A stretch of 64,000 bases of DNA from Pseudoscleropodium purum (Eukaryota; Streptophyta; Bryopsida; Hypnales; Brachytheciaceae): assembly GCA_963969395.1 (NCBI GenBank), contig OZ017802.1:21607410-21671409 (forward strand). Direction: 5' to 3'. Positions 49,493 through 62,200 of this stretch are shown in pieces. A program made the position numbers and the translations under genes. The notes below the pieces were generated by a model, which was not told where the DNA came from, searched no databases, and saw nothing but the letters and a program-made list of their open reading frames with translations. Numbering within the stretch: position 1 is the stretch's first letter; each line of letters opens with the position of its first letter.

Positions 49493-52400
49493 CTATTTCA
49501 CGTTGCTCCACGAGTTGTATTCCACCCAGTCAAAGGCGATGGGCCCCAGGAAGGGCTCCGGAATGGCGAAGGCGTCCACAAGGGCCAGCGCTTGAGGCCG
49601 GAGCTCTCCACACAGGGTGGCTACCTGGGCGCGGATGAGCTGAGACTGTTTTGGTGACAGGTACCCATACCTGCAACATCGGTGCATTCCAGTCATTCCA
49701 AGGGAAAGAAGCCTAAAGTTCAAATTCGTTTGTGTTTGGCCCCTCAAAGCCAAGGATTCAGAGTTTAAAATGGCCAATTCAATTGACCATACTGTGAACA
49801 ATAGAATTCGGTCCCATCTGAATTCTATGCCACCTGAATAAGTGAAGAACACTGCATGTGTTGGTCTAAAAAGAAGTAGAATTCGACAAACGAGATTCTC
49901 TGTAGGACCTGCTCAAAACCTATAAAATGACATGAAGTCCAACATGACCGTCAAGTTGCTTTAGGATCACGTACCTCAGAAAGACTGGAGTCTCATCGGT
50001 AGATGACAACACATACAGCGACCTGATCAATCCCAGGACCTCCTGCTCACACACAAAAAAACACAGGCTTGTTACATGCACAGGAATAGGCAAATGTACA
50101 GTGAAGTGCGAGGATTGAAAACGGCATGCATACGAAGCAGTTCAATTTCGCAGCCCCTACCTTCATGGAGCCTGTGGTCACTTGCTCTGCTCTCAAAAAG
50201 CTCTCCAGAACGGAGCGTTCCGAGAAGGCCTGCCCTAAATCCTCCGCTAGTTGATAACTCTGGAGTGAGAGAAAGCAAAAACAATATAGTTGTTAAGCCT
50301 TACAGATGAAATGCCCAATGCCTTGCTGACTCCTTCCTCAATGCAATGCAATCCAATGACGCCAAGAAAGCCATGTCTACGAGATTATAGAACAACCAGC
50401 TACGTGTAAACTCAACGCCACTTGGTATGTTGATCGAGAGAACCAACACACCGATATATCAACAGAGTGACTTCATAAAATCAACAAATGAACCAAACCC
50501 CGCAAAATGTACAAGAAGTTTTACCGAAATGGCTGCATCTGCCATGGAAACTCCCTTCGACACAAGAGACGAAACTTGCGAGAATAAGAGCTCCAACAAA
50601 CCCCGCTCCCTCAACTGGAATAGTGCCAACTGGTACAAATGCAGACACAAATGAAATCGGTCTCAAGCAAGCAAGCATGATCTCACTTAAAACCTTCTTA
50701 GATATCGTGTCATTCGCAGAGGAAAATCGCAGAAGATCAGCACGAAATGAGACGAAAGTCTGACATGAAATTTTGATGAACATGCTCAGTAGACATCCAC
50801 ACCTGAAACTTGGAGTCACGAAGTGAACTTTTGTTGAGTTCCTGAGGTATGACCGGCGCCGGGCCGTTGATGTGTTCCAGTCCCATTCCCTTCATAGGTT
50901 TTCCTTTCTTTTTAGATGCCAAGTAATCTGCCAACAGAGCTTTGCTGACCTGCAAAAACATACTCGAGATTCAATTTCAACACTCCATCTCGGAATGAAA
51001 CATTGCAAACAACGAATGCACAATTCGAGTGTAACCAAAACCCAGAGAACCAAGGAAGCGTTGGACTAGGGTTTAGAAGAAAGTTCGACCTGCTGCATGA
51101 GGACATTGTTGTCGCCCTCGAAAGTCAACTGAACATCATATTCCGCTTTAAGCTGCCCAACTCGGTTGTCAGTTTTCAAGCCCTGGCCTCCGCACGCTTC
51201 TCGGCATTCCTGCAGCGCCACTCTTTCCTTCTTAGCATGTAACCCATCTTGATCCACCCATGACCACAAGACATAGAGACCGGTAGCTACACCGTTCATT
51301 CTACTTAGTCTATAATGCGCTATTTCGTAGGGTTGATGCCAATTTCGAACAACATGTAATAGCGCATCTGTGGACGGTATAGATTAGGCCACCATTTAGA
51401 AATAACACCAAACTCCAAGCCACGTTCTGATTGATTGACTTTTCACTCAAAAGCTCCTCTTTCCTCTCTTTCAATGGGGTGTCAAGGTTAAACTAAGTAC
51501 ACTGTTTAACATCAAAAGTGCAATTACTGGATGAAATACTATTTTGGTGGCAAATTAAAGTCATGGATGGCACTGAATAGAATTAACGGTGTAGCTGTCA
51601 TGCGAAGCCGGATTGTCTCAATAGCACCGATTGAAAGGCAAAGAATTGTCATTGCCAACCTGAAGTGTACGAAGATTGTGCCACGAGAAGACGGCTTTGA
51701 GACCGCTCGACAAGACGTGAATGACTTTCGATTCCTGTGGTGTGCGTCTCACATACAAGTTCTTCAAATCCACAGCAGCAAAGCTCATTGCATACCTGCA
51801 ACCACAACCGTACATAGTCATAAATTATAAGTCTAGAGACACGACGAACCCTATAAAGGGATTTGGAATTTCCAGATTGAGAATTCAAATGAAAATCTAA
51901 CTGATACTTACGTTTTGGCCAAAAGAGGAAGCAGCCGATGTCGATGACTCGGGTAATCCAGGAGCAGCACTTCAGGCTGATCTGGAGTCAACGAGAAAGC
52001 GCGCCTTGCAAGAGCGTACCGAATCGCTGTTGCTAAACCCACCTTGGATTGGTAAATTGCACTGACAGCAATGGTCACCCGCCCTGATGTAAGAGGAGCC
52101 ATAAAAGCACCAAATCTCTGCAAGAAAAATTACACAAAAGGTTTGGAAGAAAATTCAGGACATCACATGTCAGACAACCGCCTCAGTCCCATTCAAACGA
52201 ACATGTTGATACTAAGGAACCAAAAAACACCAACCTGCTCGGGATCTTTGATCGCACTTTCGTATCGTCCATCTGGTGTTACGTCTGCAACTGCGTTGAG
52301 CAGATTCTCCCGAGGAATCCTCACTTTGTCAAACCTGAAAGCATATGCAATCTCTGTAAACTAACGATCGTTCGTTGTTGAATAGCAGACACCTCAGAAA

Positions 52401-54179
52401 GAAGTAACAGTATTCTACGTCTTTTCAAACCTAAAATGAACGGAAAAAATTCCGTCCTGCTCTCGACGTGAACGGTAGTACTCACCAAATCCGGCCATTA
52501 TCTACGCCATTCAAACCAATCTTGTGCCCACAATCCGCGATGCGAATTCCCGGACACTCACGGCCATATTCATCCCGCAGTGGGCAAACGAAGGCGTGCA
52601 CGCCCTCGTTCTTTCCATTGATCAGAAGTTGTGAAAACACAATAGTGTGGGTAGCATGCTGCATCAAAACGAACCAGGGAAGCAAACATGAGAACCTGTA
52701 GACAATGATCACCCCATGCTCTGAAAGCGCTCACATGGCGGTGACCATTAAGTAAAATTGCCCTAATACTTGACAAGAACAGCATCACCCCTTCACCAAA
52801 TACACCATATAACGCGGAGCAAGATAAGTGCGAAAGGCCTCAGTAATCTATCTATATTTTTCAAAAATCGTGTGGCACTCCCAACCTCCTCCGACATGCT
52901 CGTTGTGGGCCACATTCAATTTCACCCACAGCAATTGAACACGCATTAATTGTGTATGGTGTGTTTGTCGTCACGAAATTCACCTGCGCAGCCCCGCCAA
53001 TCCAATATTTCTGAGCCGATTCACATGGAGTATTGATGATGAATTCCTCCGTGGAGGGATCAAACGTCGTCACAGTTTCAATGCCTCGCACCTGAACAGG
53101 GACACATACAGCCACCATGATCAAAGCTCATGACGAAGAAGAAGAAGAAACAGGCTATTCCAAAGCCAACAATTGATCCTGGACCATCCTGGCTGGAAGA
53201 CTAACGTACATTACTGCCATGGCCGAGTTCGGTCATAGCAAAGCAGCCGCGGACGTGGTAGGCTTCCGTGATCGCGAGCCACTTGTTGTGGTGTCGCTTG
53301 GTGCCCAAGTACTGGATGGCGCCCCCCCAGAGGTGGAAGTGCACGCCCAGCTTAATGGCCAGTGAGTGGTCGAAGATGCCGAGCGTTTCGAAAAGCGCGG
53401 CCCGTTTCAGCGCGTCCTCCACGGAGGAGTCCGTGAGCCAGCCCTGGAACACACCCTTGCTCTTGAAAAACAGAATTCGCTGTAGGGTTTTGTCCCGGTG
53501 CTCCTCCATGGTGGTGTTGAAGTTGGGCGAGGCGAAAACTCGACCTCCCACGCGCTTGCTCACGAACAGGTCGCTGCTCAGCATTAGGTTCGCGAAGGAG
53601 TCTCGGTCCTCCATGTGGTGGCCGTCCAGCAAAGTCCGCATGGCCGCTTGGTCGAAGCTGGGCAGGTCTGCAGCAGGCACACAAATCAGACAGACAATTC
53701 ACTCGCGGGGGATCACACGACTGGACTGCACTTCAATTCTATACACACACGCACTCCAACCTTCTGAGCTATCGCCGAATGCTCCAATCCATAGCTAGAA
53801 TGAATCCAATACATGAAGCTAAGGGGTAAGTCCTTCCTTCCGACCCTTGAAACCTACGGACACCACCACTTTCCATGTGTTTGTGTCCGATTTCATGTGT
53901 TGGATCCTAGCTGGGAATCAACCCATCGTCCGATCTCGCTAAAAACGAATAGAGATGCAGAGGCATCTATCTGCACCCAACCCCAACACATACCTACAGA
54001 AGGAGCGGCGTTCAATTGAACCTACCAGAATGAGACTCGGGAGGCTGATACGCCAGGCACGGCGAAGGTTGCAGAAACGAAACAGGGCTTAATTCCTGCG
54101 CCAGCTGCCGGGCGAGCACTGACGTGCGCCGTGCCGCAGCATCCTCCCCACCACCATCCCCGCGCTTCGATCTCTCCAT
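49493..54179 (-). CDS. ACX3: Acyl-CoA oxidase 3 type (medium-chain), peroxisomal
   Basis: Acyl-CoA oxidases carry out the first step of peroxisomal beta-oxidation, making trans-2-enoyl-CoA and H2O2 with FAD. Thirteen exons join in frame: 54179-54026, 53667-53210, 53091-52984, 52658-52486, 52334-52235, 52117-51912, 51795-51660, 51209-51090, 50949-50803, 50629-50525, 50259-50161, 50042-49975 and 49670-49493. The product is 683 residues (Arabidopsis ACX3 is 675). Key stretches are [48 protein letters not shown] (447-455) and TFEGDNNV (474-481, with the Glu that aligns with the catalytic base of the family). RTSVLARQL at residues 18-26 resembles a PTS2 signal, as in ACX3 orthologues. The C-terminus (SNVK) is not a PTS1. 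The upstream in-frame codon at 54197 is TTG, so ATG 54179 is chosen. Confidence 0.95.
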
Positions 54180-56211
54180 CGCTGAATGATCGCACAAGCT
54201 TCAAGCGCCCAACACCCCAAAACAGCACCTCCGAGTGATCCTGACGCACAGCTTGAATACGTGGACCTACCCTTCAACGTGATTCTTGTCAATTGCATGA
54301 CACATCCACCAAAACTAAAGGGTTGCACTCGATCACATGAGAAGTCGGGCAGCAAGTCAGAAATTCTAACAAGGCAAAAGGGACAGTTGGTTACGAACTT
54401 ATGTTGAAGTTGCTGTAAGCACGGGACTAACTAGTTCCGTATCCCTAAAGATTCACCGATCTGGGGCCTGATCCGAATTGCGGTGCAAACCCAACTGGTG
54501 GGGACGAAAGTTGGCAGAAGAAGGACGAATTGGGCACGCGAATAAGTGAATAACTTGACAGGCCTCTTGGTCAAGGGCAAGACTTGAAGTCGCGGGGAGC
54601 GGGCTTGCTGGAGCACCGCCGGGTTTCGTGGATGGGGACCACCTCAAACTTTCGCAGGTTCGTACAAGCACGGGGGTGCTACCAGGGTATCTTCCGGGTA
54701 TAAATCCAACTCCAAGCGCCGTTACATTCGAGAACCTAATGCCCAAGGTCTATTTTGAGCTTCTTGGAATTTGCTCTAAATTGAACAAAATGCCAACATT
54801 TTGATAAGTTGCATCAATTTTTTTGGAATTGTAACCATAAAAATTCAAACTAGACATGTTAGAGATCTCATAGGTGAAGAAAACACAACAATATCACCTA
54901 TAGAATGAAAGATTATAATGTTTGACTATGAGGGTGTTAAAACTGCAAGAGTGATGTGGTCTTTCAATCTTCTTTTCGCAAGTCAAATCTAAAAAGTTGG
55001 TGACTGAAAAAATATTGGATTAAAGGGCTTAACATGTATAATCCCAATCAATTTATGACTTCTAAAAAATCTATTCTACAATTTTTTTAAATGAATTTTA
55101 AATGTGATTTTTTCTCCAAGATCTAGTGTATTTGAGGCTCATTTCCAAGAGCTCTCAATACTATAGGAAGTCAAAATTGCAATGGTTACCTTGTACAAAA
55201 TCTTGAATAGGAAAATCACTATCATTTATTTTCAAGATCAGATTTGTGATGCTAAAACTAGACTTTAAGAAAAACTTTCCAAATATATAAACTACTAAAA
55301 ATAGCAACTTGGTTAGGTTTCATTTAACTTCAAAATTTTGCAATTACCAGATTTGGGTGCCTTGGACATTTAAAAATAGCCCCATCCCCGTGGAATCGCT
55401 CATAGCGTAATCCCGTGGCAGCTTGGCTCAGTGTGAGAATTGAAGTTTGCTTCTCTTGGAAGTTGAAACTGTTCAGATTGTGTGGATTCCGTCGCCAATA
55501 GATTCCACATTTCATTGTGAAGGAGCATCGTTGCTTGTCATTCTATACGACCGAACTAGTGGGTTGTTTTGGATTTCGGGAATTAGTGCTTGTGTCGCAT
55601 TTGTCACGAGGCTATTGTGGTTGGAATGCATCAGTTTCCCCGTTTTGTCTCGCTGATCGAGTGGCTTTGAAATATCGAATTTGTGAGCGGGTGTTACTTG
55701 CACATCTGTGACGACCAGCTCGTGGATGATATACAGAATACTAGAAGGAAATTCAGGAGTTTGTGGAATATGGTTTTTGATTCCGTCTCTGGTATCACAT
55801 TTTCCTCTTCTACTCTATTGATCTTTGGGGAGAACTGGATTCTCTATGAAGCTCATCTAGGTTATGGTCCACTTTGTAGCTCAAGGATATGTCCGATTGC
55901 CGGCAGTCTTGCATATCAATTCAAATTAGGGGTTCTTAGAATTCTCGATTCTAGTCACGCAATTCTGTCTATTGTTTCCAAATCTTGTCTCCAAATTTCA
56001 TCGCATAGCACTTGCCCCCTCGCAGATTTCAAATTGCGTTGCCTATATTCTACGAGCACCTTTCTTGAACCCTGACAACCCCTATTCTGCTCGTATTGAA
56101 TTGGTGTGCAATCTCTTTTTGTTTCCAAATTTTGCAAGGAAAGAGTCCAGACCGTGAAGATATCCTGGGGCATGCAGCGTTTTGATTGAGTGAAAATTTA
56201 CCCCACTGAGA
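54180..56211. other. Shared upstream region of ACX3 and NAGLU
   Basis: The two genes are divergent, about 2 kb between start codons. 54200-54750 is GC-rich and should contain the ACX3 promoter. 54780-55380 is AT-rich. 55385-56211 is GC-richer again and probably holds the NAGLU 5' UTR, perhaps with an intron. Open frames here have no known product. Confidence 0.5.
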
Positions 56212-59200
56212 ATGGCAATCTTTGTGACGGTGACGACGTGGTTCGCCGTCTATCTGTTCTTTCTAGTGACCTTCTCTGAGTGCTTTGTACCGGAGTATGA
56301 GGCAGTTTTGAACAGGATAGATTCAGAGAGGGCTCCAGCATCAACTCAAGAGCATGCTGCGCAGAGTGTCCTTGCGCGGTTGCTTCCAAACCATGTTTCA
56401 AGTTTTGAGTTTCGTGTCATCGTGAAGGTAAGGTTTTCTGGTACTGATGGAGTTCCTGGCGGGGGGCACCTCTATGCATTACTCTGTGAATTATCATATG
56501 CTCGTTTTAGCATCTGTTTTTGTTTGCGGCGGTATGTCCATGGTGTCATTGGTGCGTTCGTCCGTTTTTATTGCCAATTTTAGAGTGTATCTACTGGAGT
56601 GTTTTAAATTAGAGATATGATGCGCTTATTATGGACAAATGTCATTCCTTCTACCTGAAAGTCTCAACAGCTGACCACGCTAAACTCGCCAGATCCCACA
56701 ACGAGTTGGGTATGTCAAGTTTCTGATTGTTAGCTTGTGATGATTATCATATGAGCTTATTGATGCTTTAAGCATGTATGGTGACAAGTATTTCTCAATC
56801 ATGGTATTTTGACAGGAGAAATGTGGAGGAAAGTCCTGTTTCCAAATTAAAAATCACCCATCTGGAGGATTGTTTGGAAGAGCTCCTGAAATAAGGTCTT
56901 TCCCATCCTGAGCAGCGTTACTTGAGTACACGCTCTTCAATAGGTAGATGCTTTTGAATTTTGCAATTTCACAGTTACTTCATTAAGTTTAGGTGTTTTA
57001 TACTATGACATTCTCATGTGGATGTGATAGCCAACTTAATGTGTCAAAAAAATTCCTTGAGAGTAGGATCCGAGATGTTCAGCTAGACTAACTGAATCGA
57101 TTCTTTTAAGAGACCAAAATGGTCAATTAGGTTGAGCCAACAAATAGAACGATTCTGAAGTTTCTGATGTACATTCAATAACTAGATTGAAACCTCGTCA
57201 TATTCTGATATTTAGCTCACAGATTGAATGCTGTTTTATCCACTTGAAAACTCACGACAATTTCTTGTTGGTAAGCGTACTCTGTGGTTTTTTCTCGTGC
57301 TTCGTACATTTTTACTCCAACATTTTGTGTTACTTGCTGACAATGCGAATGCAGGATATTGGGAACAACAGGTGTAGAGCTTTGTGCTGGCCTGCACTGG
57401 TACTTGAAACACTGGTGTGGTGTGCATGTTTCTTGGGACAAGACCGGTGGGGCTCAGCTCCATACGGTACCCAGACCTGGATTTCTTCCACGAGTGCAAC
57501 ATGATACACTGATATTTCAACGGCCTGTTGAATGGAACTACTACCAAAATGTCGTCACATCAAGTTGTATGTATCCGGTACAAATGGGGGCCATTGCTTG
57601 AATTGTGATTCCCATTGTTAGAGAGTAGTATACTTTCTGGGATTCAGTTCAACATGGGGTTTGAAGTTTTGACACTAGAGATGAGAGCACTTTCAGTGGT
57701 CTTGATTGAAGCCACCGCAATGCTTTATGATGCTATACGTACAGAATTGGAAAATAGGTTGAATTTTCTTAGTTCATGTACCTTGGGAGGGTTCTGATTC
57801 CCCTCAGAATTGCTCCTTGTGCAGATTCCTATGCCTGGTGGACATGGGAGCGATGGGAGAAGGAGATCGATTGGATGGCCTTGCAAGGGATCAACTTACC
57901 TCTGGCATTTACGGGTCAAGAGGCTTTATGGCAGAAGGTCTTTCAGGTCTGCTGGATTCTTGACAATGTTTGCAATCGGGTGACCTCTGTATCCACTTGC
58001 TTTCTGAGTGCTTTGTGCGGCAGACACTATGTCATCATATTTTCTAATATTTTTTCCAAACGAACGTTGAAGTTTCTCTGCTGATTGCTTGCGTGTCGAG
58101 AGTCAACAATATGCTTCTTGCTCTGCTGCAAACTTAGAGATAGTTTTCTTAGTCTGACGGAGGACAAGTCCGTTGCGAATCATTCCCAGAGGCTGCAAGT
58201 AGATATTTACTCCTGTTTCGGATGCTGAGTGGTGCGGATGTCGTCGACAGAGTGAAGCCTTCAACCTAACCAAGGCTGAATTGGATGACTACTTTGGTGG
58301 ACCAGCTTTTCTTGCCTGGGCTCGAATGGGTAATTTGAAAAGGTAATAGACTTCGCCTTAATGTCGCCATGTTTTCTGCTGGTTGGTACTGTTGTTATGC
58401 TTATTCCTTTGTTTTCAGAGAGTCTAGTCGTTTTACAAAGTCAGCATGATTCACGATATAGCAACACGAGTGTTTATTGAAGAGTAGCACATGGTATTGT
58501 CGTAACTTTGAAATTATGTAAACTTTGTATGCTTGGTAGATGGGGAGGCCCATTACCACAGACATGGCTTGACCAGCAGTTGCAGCTACAAATCAAAATT
58601 TTGGCTCGCATGCGGGAGCTTGGGATGACCCCAGGTAAGTTCTGCTTTTTCGTCTTTCGTGTTTCAGCTTCTCAGAGCTTTTGCGTTTTCGTTTTTACAC
58701 CTATCACATTAGTGCCGTGCCATGAATAACTGTTTGACGGCTTATATGCATTTTCTGGCACATTCAACTCAGTCAGAAATGCTTTTTGTTTTGTCTCTTT
58801 TATTTATTTATTTATTTATTTATTGTAATGCAGTTCTACCAGCATTTGGGGGTAATGTTCCCGCTGCCATTACTAAGAAATATCCTTCTGCAATAGTGAC
58901 TCGTCTAGGAGAATGGTTCGGAAATCTCCCATTTCTTTCCAATCTTAGTTTTTCATTTGTAACCATTATCTCGTGCATCTTAGTTTCACGTCTTTTGACC
59001 TCACCGTGAACCCTGCATCTGTAGATATACTTTGAATAGACCGCTTGTGTTACGTGGGTTTTAGGACGTAATTGAAATTCTCTCTAGTTGTTTATTTCAT
59101 GCTAAAGATTCTGTCACAGTTTTAGATCATGAAGCGTGTGATGATTTCGAAGATGTGGTAAATTCTTACAAGAAAAGTCGGTAACACTGACCTGTTATCT

Positions 59201-62200
59201 AAGCAGGAACACAGTGAATGGTGACATGCGATATTGCTGTACTTTCCTCTTGGACCCCAAAGACCCATTGTTTGTGGAGATCGGAAAGGCCTTTATCCTC
59301 GAACAGATTAAAGGTTCACAACGCGTCTGATACCAATCTACTTGATAATTCACGATATAATAGTTTCTGTATCTGTATTACGAAACTGCAGTGTTCCGAG
59401 ATTCTATGGAGTGTCCCCCGTTTCATACTATAGTCTACCAGCAACAATTTACTCTGAATTCTCTATTGTTTTGGTTGGTTATGGTTTGGAGTGGAAGAGC
59501 TTTTAGCCCGTGGAGCACTGACCTGGCTTACGATGACTGTTGCAGAGTATGGTAGAACTCAACATATCTATAACTGGTGAGCTCCAATGATTTCATAGAA
59601 TTTCTATTTTTTTTTTACATGTGAATTGTTATGAACAACAACATAATCAACAGGTTTAATCTTAGTCTTTGACTATTTAGCTAATTTGCTCATCGTGTGA
59701 TGTTAACTTATTTAGGATATAACATTGAAAGGAATCATCTGTTGTGCAGTGATACCTTCAATGAGAATCAACCACCAACAGATGATCCGTCTTATATCTC
59801 AGCTCTTGGTGCAATCGTATATAAAGCCATGAGTGCTGCTGACAAAGACGCTATCTGGCTCATGCAGGCAAGCCCAATCCCACCTTTTTCTGTCTTAACC
59901 CCTGAATGACCAAGAGGCCCAAATTGACCTAATGTTTTCTTTTGGCACTTCTGAGTTGGGACAAATGGTCAATACCGTTTAGTTTCTGACCAACACATGC
60001 ATTATTCTTCTCTGGTTCTGGTGATATGAAATTTGGCCGAGTCTGAATTCTATTTTTCCGAATATGATTGATCATAGCTCAAATTAACCGTATATTTTGG
60101 AATTGCCGATTTCTCTGTGCTTCTGTTTCACTGCTTCATTTAATATTGCAGTGGAACGATCTGATCAATCAAGTAGTCATCTTCAAATGTCTTCAATATT
60201 TCCACTGATTCAAGATTTTTTTCTTGAGCAGGGCTGGTTGTTTGCTTCAGATGATACATTTTGGAAGCCTCCACAGATGAAGGTTGTAACTTCTGTTGCC
60301 AACCGTGCTTTTGTATTGTATACCTGAATGCAAGAGTGCTCCCTTGTTTGTCGTATTTCTTTGACATTCGTTGATTGTTGATTCTGCCTCCTGCCCCAGG
60401 CTTTGCTGCATTCAGTTCCGGTCGGAAGAATGGTCGTACTGGACCTTTTTGCAGATGTAAAACCTATATGGTTGCGGTCAGGTCATTTCTATGGCATCCC
60501 GTATATCTGGTAAAGTGATATTCGTAAACTCAAACATGCTAGTATATCCAGTATGAAACATATCCCAAGGACTCAGGTTTGATGGAACACTCTGAATTAA
60601 AATGAATTAACGCCGCATATTCAAACAATGTCATGGACGACAGGGTTCTTCACTCGCAGATTGCTCTCGATAAAATATAGAATTTGTGTTCAAAATGTAA
60701 TCATAATTTGCAAAGGCCAAAAAGTATAAAGTAATGTACTTTATTGTTACCCTCATGCAAACTTAGGTGTATGTTGCACAATTTCGGCGGTAATGTGGAG
60801 ATGTATGGGCGATTGGACGTGTTGGGATCTGAACCTGTTGAGGCAGCAACTAGCCCCAATTCAACTATGGTAAGCACATTACCTGGTAAAATCTTCTTTT
60901 GGTAGGCGTTTCTACGAAGAGAAAAGAACTTAGAGCTTCATTCTTCAAGTGTGAGTCACTAATGTGTGGCTGTAGTTTAGTGGTGAGAATTCCACGTTGT
61001 GGCCGTGGAGACCTGGGCTCGAATCCCAGCAGCCACATGTACAAGTTTGCTAACTCTCGTCTGAGAATGAGATACGCTATCTTTCAGTTTTGTCGGTGAA
61101 TATTTTATAGAAAACTTTAGGGGAGATTTAAATTAGGAATCTACGATGACTTCGTTTTCACTGCCGTCGGTCATTGTATTGTTGAGCCCGGCAGTTGTGG
61201 GACTTCCTATCCAGGTGGGCGTGGGCATGTGTATGGAAGGCATTGAGCAGAACCCGGTTGTGTATGACCTCATGGCTGAAATGGCTTTCCATCATGCAAC
61301 TCTCGATGTTGAGGTCAGTCACTGGCCTCCCAACTGCTTACCTCCTTTGGCAACTATATAGAATTTGTGCTCGGCCAACACTATGGAGGTGGTGTAATGT
61401 AATAATTAAGTTTTGGATAGTTCCCTTATTGTAGGATCCTTCGGTATCTTGCGGTATCATAGGATTAGAGCTTTACATTAAAGTGTCATATTTTACTACT
61501 ACTGTGAAACTTAGGGCCACTTTAGATTTGCCCAGGTCGAAGCAGGTAGCGTGAGATAAGAAGATATCCTGCATCTGGATTGGCGTTGAAGTCATTTTAA
61601 TTCGTTTTGCCTCGTTTTATTCCTTGTGAACTTTACACTACTGTTGGCCAAGTAATATTAGAGCTGGAAGAGGTGACGCTAACATAGCTCCTCTGTGACA
61701 TGCTAAATGTAATTGAGAGGACAAGGTCTGATTGGACACTCGTTACTTCAAATGCTTCATAAGCTGTCACAATGCAATGGACCATCTTAAGCTTGTTATA
61801 TCACCCCTAATTGTACGTAACATTGGTTCAAAGTGCAACCTGAAGTGGCTCTTACAAATCTGATGCAGTGTCCAACTATATTTGGGAGAAACCATATGAT
61901 ACTAAATAATGTCCTACTCCTCGTGATGTGGAAAATATGGCATGCTTTGAGAGAGAAAACACTTCTACATGCACGTTCTTAGCTTGTGGGGTGTTTAGAA
62001 CTGGATTGAGACATATGCAAGGAGACGATATGGAGCAGCAACAGCTGGTGCACGAATAGCATGGAAGATGTTACACCAGTCTATATACAATTGCTCTGAC
62101 GGAATTGCGGTACATTTCTGAATCAATCTTCAGTGTTTTTTAAGTTCATTTGCTGTGCGGACCAGTGCTTCTGGTCTGTGGACGCTCGGGATCTCCAGAA

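Noticed and set aside
53268..53798. Long open frame on the plus strand opposite ACX3 exon 2
   Set aside because: It is a shadow of the GC-rich conserved ACX3 exon; the minus-strand reading matches acyl-CoA oxidase throughout.
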